Shown here: in pieces, positions 7,490-15,920 of the stretch | How the letters are laid out: each line of letters begins with the position of its first letter | Position numbering within the stretch: the first letter of the stretch is position 1 | Position numbers and translations under genes: made by a program | Source of the DNA: Lysobacteraceae bacterium | GTDB lineage: Bacteria; Pseudomonadota; Gammaproteobacteria; Xanthomonadales; Ahniellaceae | Length of the DNA stretch: 40,642 nucleotides | Reading direction: 5' to 3' | Assembly: GCA_021299185.1 (NCBI GenBank) | Contig: JAJTHZ010000034.1 | Coordinates: 1-40,642, forward strand | The notes under the pieces: generated by a model | What the model was told of the DNA's origin: nothing | Database searches by the model: none | What the model saw: only the letters and a program-made list of their open reading frames with translations

Positions 7490-9580
7490 ATGCGTCGCAT
7501 CCGCTTCCATTCTGCCGGCTGGCTGCTGGCGCTATGCATCGCCGCGGCGCTGCCCGCCGCCCACGCGCAGTCGGTGGGCAGCGCGTTCACCTATCAGGGG
7601 GAATTGCGCGCCGCGGGGTCGCCGGCGAACGCCGCCTACGACTTCCAGTTCCGGCTGTTCAACTCGGCGGGCGGCGCCACCCAGGTCGGGCCGACGCTGA
7701 CGCTGGCCGGGGTGTCGGTGATCAATGGCCTGTTCTCGGTGCCGCTGGACTTCGGCCCGGCGCAGTTCGCGGGCGATGCGCAGTGGCTGGAGATCAGCGT
7801 GCGCCCCGCAACGGGCGGCGCCTTCGAGACCCTGGTGCCGCGAACGGCCGTCACGCCCACGCCCTACGCGCTGGGCGCGGTGGCCGCACTGGCGAACTCG
7901 GTGACCGGCACCAGCATCGTGGACGGCAGCGTGCAAGCGGGCGATCTGGCAGCGGGCGCGGTGGGAACGACGCAGATCAATGCGGCGCAGGTGCAGCGAC
8001 GGATCAACGGCACCTGCGCGGCGTTGCAGGGCGTGCAGTCGATCGGCCAGGACGGCACCGTGGTCTGCGGCACCTTCGGCAGCGGCACGATCACCGGGGT
8101 GACGGCGGGCACCGGGCTCGCCGGCGGCGGCACGACCGGCAGCGTGACGCTGGGCATCGCGGCCGGTGGGGTGGGCTCGACGCAGATCAATCCAGCGCAG
8201 GTGCAGGCGCGGGTGACCGGAACCTGCGCCGCCGGCCAGTATGTGCGTGAGGTGAACCAGAACGGCACGGTCGTGTGCGGCACCGACGCGACCGGTACGT
8301 CCGGGTGGTCGCTCACGGGCAACGCCGGCACCAACCCGGCGACGAACTTCATCGGCACCACGGACGCGCAAGCGTTCGTCGTGCGCACCGCGAATGCCCG
8401 CAGCCTGCGCATCGAACCATCGAGCCCGACATTCGGCACGCCTGCGTTGCCGATCACGACCAACACCATCGGCGGCAGTCATGCGAACAACGTCACGCCG
8501 GGTGTGCGCGGGGCGACGATCGCCGGCGGCGGCGTGCCGACGGGCGACAGCGATCCCGACAACCTCGATGAAGCACCGAATCAAGTCACTGATCATTACG
8601 GCACCGTTGGCGGCGGCTATGCCAACCGGGCTGGGGACAATGCGGGAACGATCGCTGATCGTCCCTGGGCTACGGTCGGCGGGGGCGTCCGCAACGCCGC
8701 GAGCGGCATCGTGAGCACCGTCGGCGGGGGCGGCAACAACGCCGCGAGCGGCATCGTCAGCACGGTCGCTGGGGGCATCAGCAACACCGCGAGTGGCACC
8801 CAGAGCACCGTCGGCGGGGGCATTGGCAACGTCGCGAGCGGCATCGTGAGCACCGTCGGCGGGGGCGAAAGCAACACCGCGAGCGGCATTCGAAGCACCG
8901 TCAGCGGGGGCTTTGACAATTGCGCCGGTGGCGACGGTTCTTGGGCCGGCGGCTCCAGGGCCAAGGTGCGGCCGGGCACGGCGGCGGCCGGCGGAGCCTG
9001 CTTCGGCGTGTCGTTGGGTCTGGCAGACACCGGCGACGCGGGCACCTTCGTCTGGGCGGACAGCCAGATCGCCAGCTTCGTCTCGACCGGTTCCAACCAG
9101 TTCCTGGTGCGGGCCGCGGGCGGTATTTATCTGGGCACCGACAGCCCCGTCAGCATCCCGGCCGGCCGCTTCATCAACACCTCCACCGGCGCCCACCTCA
9201 CCACCGGCGGCACCTGGACCAATGCGTCCAGCCGCGCGCTCAAGACCGCGTTCGAGGCGATCGATGCCGGCGACGTGCTGTCGCGGCTGCTCGCCTTGCC
9301 GCTCACCCGCTGGCAGTACCGCGGATCGCCCGCCGAGGGCGTGCACCTGGGCCCGATCGCCGAGGACTTCCACGCCGCGTTTGGCCTCGGGGCCGATGGC
9401 CGTGCGATCAGCACGGTCGACGCGAGCGGCGTGGCGTTGGCGGCGATCCAGGGGCTCAATGCCAAGCTGGAGTCGGAGCGTGACGCCTTGAGCGAGCGGG
9501 TCGAGCGGCTCGATGCGGAGAACGCCGCCTTGCGTGCCCGCCTCGAAGCCATCGAAGCGCGCCTCGGGAGCCCGCGATGA
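7490..9580 (+). CDS. Secreted S74-type fibre protein with tandem 15-residue repeats (type A end)
   Basis: A 696-residue protein; the ATG follows AGGGGG. The signal peptide (1-26) is followed by the common [13 protein letters not shown] module, two Cys-containing DGTVVCG units, and six consecutive 15-residue repeats (about 391-480; [15 protein letters not shown] pattern, like YadA-type head rolls but 15 rather than 14 long). The NCAGG...ACFG cysteine module comes next. The S74 domain has the variant motif SSRALK (Ser580, Lys585): Ser and Lys are kept but the usual Asp is Ser. It then has HLGPIAEDF and [14 protein letters not shown], ending in a coiled coil. The type A end resembles those at 2354 and 15921. 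The stop overlaps the start of the next small gene (ATGA). Confidence 0.87.
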   Translation: MRRIRFHSAGWLLALCIAAALPAAHAQSVGSAFTYQGELRAAGSPANAAYDFQFRLFNSAGGATQVGPTLTLAGVSVINGLFSVPLDFGPAQFAGDAQWLEISVRPATGGAFETLVPRTAVTPTPYALGAVAALANSVTGTSIVDGSVQAGDLAAGAVGTTQINAAQVQRRINGTCAALQGVQSIGQDGTVVCGTFGSGTITGVTAGTGLAGGGTTGSVTLGIAAGGVGSTQINPAQVQARVTGTCAAGQYVREVNQNGTVVCGTDATGTSGWSLTGNAGTNPATNFIGTTDAQAFVVRTANARSLRIEPSSPTFGTPALPITTNTIGGSHANNVTPGVRGATIAGGGVPTGDSDPDNLDEAPNQVTDHYGTVGGGYANRAGDNAGTIADRPWATVGGGVRNAASGIVSTVGGGGNNAASGIVSTVAGGISNTASGTQSTVGGGIGNVASGIVSTVGGGESNTASGIRSTVSGGFDNCAGGDGSWAGGSRAKVRPGTAAAGGACFGVSLGLADTGDAGTFVWADSQIASFVSTGSNQFLVRAAGGIYLGTDSPVSIPAGRFINTSTGAHLTTGGTWTNASSRALKTAFEAIDAGDVLSRLLALPLTRWQYRGSPAEGVHLGPIAEDFHAAFGLGADGRAISTVDASGVALAAIQGLNAKLESERDALSERVERLDAENAALRARLEAIEARLGSPR
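8660..8929 (+). repeat. Six tandem 45-bp coding repeats
   Basis: Six units of exactly 45 bp each encode the pattern xxxSTVGGGxxNxAS. Neighbouring units are near-identical at the DNA level (GAGCGGCATCGTGAGCACCG recurs). The array stays in frame, so unit gain or loss would change fibre length without breaking the gene. Confidence 0.85.
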
Positions 9581-9867
9581 ACCGTCGGCTCTGCCTCGCG
9601 GTGGCGGCGATCGCGGCGACGGTGGCGGTCGGCGTCGCGCTGGCGCAATCCAGCAGCGCGACCTACAACGTGCCGCGGCAGTCGATCGACGGCGGCGCGC
9701 AGCGGGCATCGAGCGCCTCGTACAGCCTCAGCGGCACGGTCGGCCAGGCGGACGCCGGGCCCGCGATGTCGGGTGCGACCTTCAGCGTGCGCGGTGGCTT
9801 CCACCGCGCCGCGGCTGCCAGCGGGCCGCAACCGGATCCGATCTTCGCCAACGGTTTCGAACCCTGA
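9577..9867 (+). CDS. Small exported GTIGQPDAG / FANGFEP protein, coupled to S74 gene
   Basis: A 96-residue protein whose ATG overlaps the S74 stop codon (ATGA). The N-terminal signal segment (about 5-22, [18 protein letters not shown]) is followed by [44 protein letters not shown] and the end [11 protein letters not shown]. The core is almost identical to the proteins at 4318-4608 and 18092-18385. Its tight coupling to a type A S74 gene suggests stoichiometric production, and perhaps a chaperone, anchor or minor subunit role. No enzymatic motif is visible. Confidence 0.83.
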   Translation: MNRRLCLAVAAIAATVAVGVALAQSSSATYNVPRQSIDGGAQRASSASYSLSGTVGQADAGPAMSGATFSVRGGFHRAAAASGPQPDPIFANGFEP

Positions 9868-9875
9868 GCGACACA

Positions 9876-9903
9876 GCCGGCCCGGGCGCAATGCCGGGCC
9901 GGC
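9876..9903 (+). terminator. GC-rich hairpin after the 9577-9867 gene
   Basis: GCCGGCCCGG (9876-9885) and CCGGGCCGGC (9894-9903) form a perfect 10-bp stem with an 8-nt loop, 8 nt after the stop and just before the next promoter box at 9908. There is no T run, so termination without Rho is uncertain; it may also protect the 3' end. Confidence 0.45.
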
Positions 9904-9907
9904 ACGT

Positions 9908-9934
9908 TGATAGGCGGGAGCTGCGAATCGCGTA
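9908..9934 (+). promoter_or_regulatory. Candidate ECF promoter TGATAGG-N16-CGTA
   Basis: TGATAGG (9908-9914) and CGTA (9931-9934), 53 nt before the ATG at 9984. The whole leader (GGCTGCGAATCGCGTA-like spacer and the stretch down to GGGGAG) closely resembles that at 18424-18500, so promoter and leader were copied together. Confidence 0.72.
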
Positions 9935-9983
9935 CCCCGGAGCCACACGGCCGTCCACCGGCGGCCGCAGCCGGGGAGCCGTC

Positions 9984-12914
9984 ATGTCAGTCGTTCGATT
10001 CCGTCGCTGCCTGCTCGCACTGGCGCTGGCTATCGCCATGCCCGTGGGCCACGCACAATCGGTCGGCAGTGCCTTCACCTACCAGGGTGAACTGCGTGCT
10101 GCCGGCGCGCCGGCCAACGCGGCGTACGACTTCCAGTTCCGCCTCTACAACTCGCCCAGTGGCACCACGCAGGTGGGTGCGCAGGTTACGGCCAATGCGG
10201 TGACCGTCACCAACGGGCTGTTCTCCGTGCCGCTGGACTTCGGGCCGGCGCAGTTCGCGGGGGATGCGCAGTGGCTGGAGATCAGCGTGCGTCCGGCCGG
10301 CAGCGGGGCGTTCGAGACGCTGAGCCCGCGCACGGCGGTGACGGCAACGCCCTATGCACTCGGCGCGGTGGCCGCACTGGCGAACTCCGTGACCAGCACC
10401 AGCACCGTGGATAGCGGCGTGCAAGCGGGCGACCTCGCCGCCGGCGCCGTGGGCACCACGCAGATCAATGCCGCGCAGGTGCAGCGGCGGGTCACCGGCA
10501 CCTGCACGGGCTCGCAGGGCGTGCAGTCGATCGGCCAGGACGGCACCGTGGTCTGCGGGTTGTTCAGCGGCGGCAGCGGCACGGTGACGAGCATCGCCAC
10601 CGGCGCGGGCCTCACGGGCGGTCCGATCACCAGCAGCGGCACGATTGCCGTCGCGCCCGGCGGCATCGGTGCGGCGCAGATCGACACCGCGCAGGTGCAG
10701 GCGCGCATTGCGAGCGCCTGCGCGGCGGGTTCGGCGATCCGGGCGGTGGCGGCCAATGGCACGGTGACCTGCGAGACGCCGCTGCAGGGGCCGGCGGGTC
10801 CGCAAGGGCCGGCCGGACCGCAGGGGCCCGCAGGGGCCACAGGGCCTGCGGGCGCGACCGGACCTGCGGGCGCGACGGGTGCGCAGGGTCCCGCGGGTGT
10901 GGCAGGGCCGGTGGGCCCGACGGGCGCCACCGGTGCAACGGGACCGCAGGGTCCTGCCGGGCCCGCCGGGCCGACGGGTCCTGCCGGTCCGGCGGGGCCG
11001 CAGGGTCCAGCGGGATCGGCCGATGCCTGGTCGCGGACGGGCAATGCCGGAACCAATCCGGCGACGAATTTCATCGGCACCACGGATGACCAGCCTTTCG
11101 TCGTGCGCACGCGCAATGCGGCGAGCCTGCGCATCGAACCGAGCACGATCCTGTCCGGCGGCGTGCCCATCACGACCAACACCATCGCCGGCTCCAGTGC
11201 CAACGACGTGACCGCCGGCGTGCGTGGCGCGACCATCACGGGGGGAGGGGCGCCTGCGAACAGCGATCCGGCTTTCAGCGGCGGGTCTCCGAACCGCGTG
11301 ACCGATCATTACGGCACGGTGGGAGGCGGGCGGGGGAACCAGGCCGGCAATGGCGCAGGCTCTGCGGGCGATGGCCCGTTCGCGACCGTGGCCGGGGGCA
11401 ACAGCAACGGCGCCCGCGGGGGCTTCAGTGCGGTCGGTGGCGGTCAGGTCAACGTGGCCACGGAGTTCGCCAGCACCATCGGTGGCGGCCAACTCAAAGC
11501 CGCAATCGCCGCCTTCAGCACCGTCGGTGGAGGTCAGACGAGCATCGCCAGCGGCGAAGGCAGCACGGTCGGCGGAGGCCAGGGCAACACGGCGTCAGGA
11601 CCCAACGCCACGATCGCCGGCGGCTTCGAGAACATCGCTTCCGGCGCTGATGCGGTGGTTGCGGGCGGCGCGCAGGGTCGGTCGTCCGGCTCGGGAAGCG
11701 TGGTCGTGGGCGGCGGACTGAACACCGCGCGCGGCGACCACGCCGTTGTCGGCGGCATCCTGTCCTGTGCGGGCGGCAACCGGTCATGGGCATTCGGCCG
11801 GCGCGCCAAGGCGCGGCCTGGCACCGCGACGCCGGCGGACAGCGCCGGCGCGTGCGCGAATGTCGCCGGCTCGGGCGATGCCGACGGCGACAACGGTACC
11901 TTCGTGTGGGCCGATGACGCTGATACGGACTTCGTGTCCAGCGGAAGCAACCAGTTCCTGGTGCGTGCCGCCGGCGGCATGGCGGTCAACACCAACACGC
12001 CCGCCGCCGGCGCATCATTGACCGTCAACGGCGCGACCCGCGTCGACGGCAACCTGTCGGTGGCGCCGGCGGGTGTGCTGTCGTTCGGCAGCCAGACCCG
12101 GCAGATGCTCAACCTCTGGGGCGGAGCCGGCGAGTACGGCATCGGGGTCCAGTCGGGCACGCAGTACTTCCGCACCGACCTGGGCGGATCGTTCGCCTGG
12201 TTCGAAGGCGGAGTGCACAGCGACGCGTCGCTCGATCCCGGCAATGGTGGCGCGATCCCCATGCGGCTGGACGCGGCCACTGCACAGCTGGCGCTCACCA
12301 ACAGCAACCTGTTCGGCGACATCGCGACGGGCTCGCCTTCGCTCTCGCTGCGATTCGGCTCGCCGCTGGCGATTCGCTGGGATGTGGTGATGAATCGCGG
12401 GGAATTCTTCGGCCTCAGCGCGGGGTCGTTCTACGTCGGCACGGAGTCCAACGTCCGTTTCGGCATCGATCGCGTCACGGGGCAGACGCGCAACACATCC
12501 GGTGCATGGAGCGTTCTTTCCGACGCGCGCCTGAAGAAGAACATCCGCGACATCGCCTCGCCACTGGACACCTACCTGAAGCTGCGCGGTCACTGGTTTG
12601 AGTACATCGACCCGAAATCGGTGATGGCGGACGAAGGCGAGCGCATGGGTTTCGTGGCGCAGGAAGTGCGCGCGGCGGTGCCGGAATGGGTGCGCGAAGG
12701 CGAGGACGGGATCCTGTCGGTGGTACCGACCGGCTTCGAGGCGCTGACGGTGGAAGCGGTGCGGCAACTGCACGAGGAGAACGCGGTGGTCGACGACGAC
12801 CAGGCGCGGCGCATCGCCACGCTGGAGGCGGAGAACGCCACCCTGCGCGAGCAGACCCGAGCCCTGCTGCAGCGGGTCCTGGCGCTCGAGGCACGGGCCG
12901 AACGGGATCGCTGA
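9984..12914 (+). CDS. Secreted S74-type fibre protein with collagen-like segment (type B end)
   Basis: A 976-residue protein; the ATG lies behind GGGGAG and gives a signal peptide of 24 residues (ending GHA before QS). After the shared N-terminal module and one Cys unit come 25 uninterrupted Gly-x-y triplets (269-343, mostly GPA, GPQ, GAT), as in bacterial collagen-like proteins that form triple helices. Then follow about ten 14-15-residue GGG repeats, the SCAGG...ACAN cysteine module, a variable beta region, and the S74 chaperone with Ser846/Lys851 in SDARLKKNI, ending in a coiled coil. A triple helix joined to a trimerising S74 domain supports a homotrimeric fibre. It is transcribed from its own promoter box at 9908 and converges on the second kinase gene, with 22 nt between their ends. 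Confidence 0.88.
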   Translation: MSVVRFRRCLLALALAIAMPVGHAQSVGSAFTYQGELRAAGAPANAAYDFQFRLYNSPSGTTQVGAQVTANAVTVTNGLFSVPLDFGPAQFAGDAQWLEISVRPAGSGAFETLSPRTAVTATPYALGAVAALANSVTSTSTVDSGVQAGDLAAGAVGTTQINAAQVQRRVTGTCTGSQGVQSIGQDGTVVCGLFSGGSGTVTSIATGAGLTGGPITSSGTIAVAPGGIGAAQIDTAQVQARIASACAAGSAIRAVAANGTVTCETPLQGPAGPQGPAGPQGPAGATGPAGATGPAGATGAQGPAGVAGPVGPTGATGATGPQGPAGPAGPTGPAGPAGPQGPAGSADAWSRTGNAGTNPATNFIGTTDDQPFVVRTRNAASLRIEPSTILSGGVPITTNTIAGSSANDVTAGVRGATITGGGAPANSDPAFSGGSPNRVTDHYGTVGGGRGNQAGNGAGSAGDGPFATVAGGNSNGARGGFSAVGGGQVNVATEFASTIGGGQLKAAIAAFSTVGGGQTSIASGEGSTVGGGQGNTASGPNATIAGGFENIASGADAVVAGGAQGRSSGSGSVVVGGGLNTARGDHAVVGGILSCAGGNRSWAFGRRAKARPGTATPADSAGACANVAGSGDADGDNGTFVWADDADTDFVSSGSNQFLVRAAGGMAVNTNTPAAGASLTVNGATRVDGNLSVAPAGVLSFGSQTRQMLNLWGGAGEYGIGVQSGTQYFRTDLGGSFAWFEGGVHSDASLDPGNGGAIPMRLDAATAQLALTNSNLFGDIATGSPSLSLRFGSPLAIRWDVVMNRGEFFGLSAGSFYVGTESNVRFGIDRVTGQTRNTSGAWSVLSDARLKKNIRDIASPLDTYLKLRGHWFEYIDPKSVMADEGERMGFVAQEVRAAVPEWVREGEDGILSVVPTGFEALTVEAVRQLHEENAVVDDDQARRIATLEAENATLREQTRALLQRVLALEARAERDR
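10056..10558 (+). repeat. N-terminal cassette, second copy (pair of 4733-5235)
   Basis: Gap-free near-identical match to 4733-5235. Similarity drops sharply after the TGCGG at the end of the first Cys unit, where this gene turns to a different continuation leading into the collagen-like part. Confidence 0.85.
10788..11012 (+). repeat. Collagen-like Gly-x-y coding repeat
   Basis: There are 25 consecutive 9-bp units, each coding Gly-x-y, with Pro frequent at x and Ala, Thr or Gln at y. None of the paralogues in the window has this segment. Confidence 0.92.
12522..12836 (+). repeat. S74 cassette, second copy (pair of 6908-7222)
   Basis: Near-identical to 6908-7222 at constant offset. Upstream and downstream coding sequence differs, so exchange was limited to the chaperone domain. 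Confidence 0.85.
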
Positions 12915-12936
12915 GCGGCGTCCCAGGCGATTCGCT

Positions 12937-15180
12937 TCACTTCGCGACGGGTGGCAGGGACGCCGCCCACTGGCGCGCGTTCTCGACGATCGCGAGGCCG
13001 CGCGTGCCATTGGCCAGCGCCGCGGCGCGTTCGAAGCCGACCTCGGCTTCGGCGTGGCGGCCTTGTGCGGCGGCAAGCCGGGCGTCGATCAGCATGGCGT
13101 CGAAATCCTTCGCCACCTGCACGGCGAGTCGCCGGCCCTGCAGCATGGCGTTGTCCCAGGCACCTGACGCAGCATCGAAGTCGCCGCGATCGAGCCCGAG
13201 GTTGGCCCGTTCGAGCGCGGCGAGCCACCGCGCGTAGGTCGGGCGGTCGCCGAGATCGGTCGCCAGCGCGGCCTCCGCTGTATCCAGTTCGGCCTTTGCA
13301 GCGTCGAAATCGCCGACCAGACGTAGGGCCCGCGCGAGATTGATCTGCTGCGTCGCGATGTCGGTGACGAAGGTGGTCTGCCGGCGCAAGATCGCGAGTG
13401 CCTCGCGGCGCAGGGCGACATGGTTCGCGGCGTCCTGCGCGAGTTCGGCGCGCAGCGCGGCCATCGAAAGCACCATGCTGGCCTGCACCGCGGGGGGTTG
13501 GTGACGGCGCACGAAGATGATCGCCTCGTCGGTCACGGTGTCGGCCTCCTCGTCGCGACCCAGGGCGCGCAAGGCCTGCAGGCGCGTGATGTAGAGCTGG
13601 GCGCGCGCGCCGATCGCGTCGCCGACCATCGGCAGTCCTTCCAGCCGCCGCTCGCCCGTGGCGACGGCCTCGATCGCTTCGTGATGCCGGCCGGCGTCGA
13701 CCAGGTTGCGCGCCAGCAGCCGCCAGCGGAACGCGCCGATCACCGGGTTGGGGTTGCCGGCGTCGTGCTCGACCATCCGCTCCGCCACCCGCACCGCGTC
13801 GTCGAAGCGCAGCGCGTTCATGTAGGCGGAGACGATCGCGGCCTCGATCTCGGCGCGTTCCAGCGGCGTGTCGAAGACGCTGTCCTCGAGCCGCTGCTCG
13901 GCGCGCTCGACCAGCGCCATCGCGGCGATCGGGCGCCCATCGTCGCCCAAGCCGCCCGCGCCGGCGAACACGTTGGCGAGGAAGCCGATCACACGCGCGT
14001 TGCCCGCGAGCGCCCGCTCGCTGGCCTCGCGCGCGACGGTCGCGGCTGCCTCGGCCTCCAGCGCGCGATCGCGCTGCGCGACGACCTGATGGATGAACAC
14101 CCCGAGCAGCGCAAGCACGGCCGCCGTCGCCAGCAGCGGCACGCGCCGGCGCCGCACGAACTTGCGCGCGCGGTACCAGCCGCTGTCGCGCGCGGCCTTC
14201 AGCGGCCGGCCTTCGCGCCAGCGCACCAGGTCCTCGCGCAGGGCCTCCACGCCGGGATAGCGGGCGCCCGGATCGGCCGCGGTCGCCATCGCCACCACGC
14301 CGCGCAGTTCGGCATCGGCCAGCGGCATCGCGTGCGCCTCGTCGAGGTCGTTGCGTCCGCCGAGCAGCACGCGCAGCAGCACGCCGAGGCTGTAGACGTC
14401 GGACGCGGTGGTGATCGCGCCGCCGGCGCGCTGCTCGGGGCTGGCCCAGCCGGCGCTGGCGACGCGGGTCGACTCGGTGCCGCCGTCGAGGTCGGCCAGC
14501 CGCGCGACGCCGAAGTCGAGGAGTTTGGGCGTGCCGTCGGCGCGCACCAGCACGTTGCCGGGCTTGAGGTCGCGGTGTACCACCAGTTGCCGGTGCGCAT
14601 GCGCCACCGCTGCGCACAGCGCGTCGAACAGGGCCAGCCGGGCGTCGCGCGCCGGCGCGCCGGCGAGCCATTCGGTCAGCGGCACGCCGTCGACATACTC
14701 CATCACCAGGTAGGGCTGGCCGTCGGGCGTTTCGCCGCCGTCGAGCAGGCGCGCGATGTGGGGATGATCGAGTGCCGCGAGGATCTCGCGCTCGCGGCGC
14801 AGTCGGCGCTTGCCGTCCTCGGTCGGAAAACCACGCAGCAGCTTGATCGCCACCTGCTGGGCGAATGCGCCATCGGCGCGCTCGGCGAGGAACACCGTGC
14901 CCATGCCGCCGGAACCGATCTCGCGCAGCACCCGCCAGGGGCCGATGCGCGCGCCGGCCGCGGTCGGCGGGACGACGTCGTCCTGCAGGCGGCGTGCGGC
15001 TTGTTCCAGCGCGTCGCGCAAACCTTGGTCGTCGTCACCGTCGGCGGCCAGCAGGTCGCGCAGCGTGCGTTCGGTGTCGGGGTCCAGCGCCAGCAGCGCC
15101 AGTTCACGCTCGCGCGCGGCCGGCTCCAGCGCGGCGAGCCGATCGAACGCGGCGAGCAGCGTGTCGTCCCTGCCGCCCAT
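12937..15180 (-). CDS. Hanks-type Ser/Thr protein kinase with periplasmic helical-repeat domain
   Basis: The complete 747-residue protein, starting at an ATG 4 nt after the sigma-factor stop (15185). The kinase domain (about 79-330) has GSGGMGTVF (89-97), VAIK with Lys113, HRDLKPGN with Asp204, DFG 222-224 and ASPEQ. A basic RRRR stretch precedes one membrane helix (about 347-365). A 370-residue helical region follows, with TPR-like pairs (for example ALRALGRDEEADTVTDEAI and ALRLVGDFDAAKAELDTAE), which should lie in the periplasm. The architecture fits a transmembrane kinase that senses envelope state. The matching order and spacing in both operons indicate that it acts on the sigma factor beside it (inference). 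It would not obviously regulate the upstream S74 gene, which converges on its end. Confidence 0.94.
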   Translation of the reverse strand: MGGRDDTLLAAFDRLAALEPAARERELALLALDPDTERTLRDLLAADGDDDQGLRDALEQAARRLQDDVVPPTAAGARIGPWRVLREIGSGGMGTVFLAERADGAFAQQVAIKLLRGFPTEDGKRRLRREREILAALDHPHIARLLDGGETPDGQPYLVMEYVDGVPLTEWLAGAPARDARLALFDALCAAVAHAHRQLVVHRDLKPGNVLVRADGTPKLLDFGVARLADLDGGTESTRVASAGWASPEQRAGGAITTASDVYSLGVLLRVLLGGRNDLDEAHAMPLADAELRGVVAMATAADPGARYPGVEALREDLVRWREGRPLKAARDSGWYRARKFVRRRRVPLLATAAVLALLGVFIHQVVAQRDRALEAEAAATVAREASERALAGNARVIGFLANVFAGAGGLGDDGRPIAAMALVERAEQRLEDSVFDTPLERAEIEAAIVSAYMNALRFDDAVRVAERMVEHDAGNPNPVIGAFRWRLLARNLVDAGRHHEAIEAVATGERRLEGLPMVGDAIGARAQLYITRLQALRALGRDEEADTVTDEAIIFVRRHQPPAVQASMVLSMAALRAELAQDAANHVALRREALAILRRQTTFVTDIATQQINLARALRLVGDFDAAKAELDTAEAALATDLGDRPTYARWLAALERANLGLDRGDFDAASGAWDNAMLQGRRLAVQVAKDFDAMLIDARLAAAQGRHAEAEVGFERAAALANGTRGLAIVENARQWAASLPPVAK

Positions 15181-15184
15181 GGCC

Positions 15185-15763
15185 TCAGGCCTCGAGCGCT
15201 CGCTTGAGCCAGGCGCGCCCGAAGCGCAGGTCGCGGTCGACGGTCGGCACCGACACCTCCAGCGCCTGTGCGATCTCCTCGCGCGAGAAGCCCCCGAAGT
15301 AGGTCATCTCCACCACCTGCGCGCGGCGCGCATCGCGCGTGGCAAGCGCTTCCAGCGCATCGTCGACCCGCACCATCGAGGCATCGCCGTCGAGCGCGAC
15401 CTCCTCGGCGTGCGACAGGCTCAGCGGCGCCTGCCCGCCGCCGCGCTTGTCGCGCAGGCGCCGCCGCGCGCCATCGACCAGGATCTGTCGCGTGGCCTGG
15501 GCGAGCACATTGAACAGATGATGCCGGTCGCGCCAGCCCGGATCGCTGCCGAGCAGGCGGATCAGCGCCTCGTGGGCGAGGTCGGTTGGCCCGAGGGTGG
15601 CGTGCGGGTTGCCGCGAATCGACTGCCGCGCGATGGCGCGCACCTGTTCGTAGACGGCGTCCACCAATTGCTCGCGGGCGCCGGCCTCGCCGGCCTGCCA
15701 GCGGCGCAGCAGGCGGGTGATCTCCGGGTCCGCCCCGGCGGGCGGCGGGTTCGACGGGTCCAT
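15185..15763 (-). CDS. ECF-type RNA polymerase sigma factor (TIGR02999-like), second copy
   Basis: A 192-residue ECF sigma factor, paralogue of the one at 1369-1944. Regions 2 and 4 are present, and the C-terminal helix-turn-helix (REEIAQALEVSVPTVDRDL) is almost the same as the first copy, so the two may recognise the same -35 box. Region 2.2 reads GPTDLAHEAL, with Thr60 in place of an acidic DAED residue, aligned with Thr59 of the first copy. The ATG start is preceded by GCAGGAG. It is followed by its kinase and divergent from the S74 gene at 15921. There is no anti-sigma gene. Cross-talk or hierarchy between the two sigma-kinase pairs is possible but cannot be read from sequence. Confidence 0.93.
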   Translation of the reverse strand: MDPSNPPPAGADPEITRLLRRWQAGEAGAREQLVDAVYEQVRAIARQSIRGNPHATLGPTDLAHEALIRLLGSDPGWRDRHHLFNVLAQATRQILVDGARRRLRDKRGGGQAPLSLSHAEEVALDGDASMVRVDDALEALATRDARRAQVVEMTYFGGFSREEIAQALEVSVPTVDRDLRFGRAWLKRALEA

Positions 15764-15779
15764 GCGCGCTCCTGCGGAC

Positions 15780-15795
15780 GGCCTATTTATAGGCC
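15780..15795. promoter_or_regulatory. 16-bp palindrome over the sigma-factor -10 region
   Basis: GGCCTAT-TT-ATAGGCC is a perfect 7-bp inverted repeat that covers the proposed minus-strand -10 box TATAAA. It could be an operator for autoregulation. Read on the plus strand it also contains TTATAGG followed after 16 nt by CGCA, echoing the ECF promoter pattern. Confidence 0.45.
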
Positions 15796-15815
15796 ATCGG
15801 CGCTACCCGCGCAAA
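15786..15815 (-). promoter_or_regulatory. Candidate sigma70-type promoter for the second sigma-kinase operon
   Basis: TTTGCG (15815-15810), 18 nt, TATAAA (15791-15786), ending 23 nt before the sigma-factor ATG. Geometry equals that of the first operon (TTTACG-N18-TATAAC). Confidence 0.5.
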
Positions 15816-15820
15816 GCCGG

Positions 15821-15847
15821 TGATAGGACGCAGGACCCGGCATCGTG
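15821..15847 (+). promoter_or_regulatory. Candidate ECF promoter TGATAGG-N16-CGTG
   Basis: TGATAGG (15821-15827) and CGTG (15844-15847), with the conserved 23-nt spacing, 77 nt before the ATG at 15921. The last base of the second box differs from the other copies. Confidence 0.6.
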
Positions 15848-15920
15848 GGGACCATTGGCGACGCAGCCTGCGGCGCCGGGCGCGGTGCACCGCGCCCTCC
15901 ATCGATCGGGAGCCCCGCGC

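Noticed and set aside
8660..8929. CRISPR-like array
   Set aside because: The repeats are contiguous, in frame and code for the 15-residue fibre repeat; there are no spacers and no cas genes.
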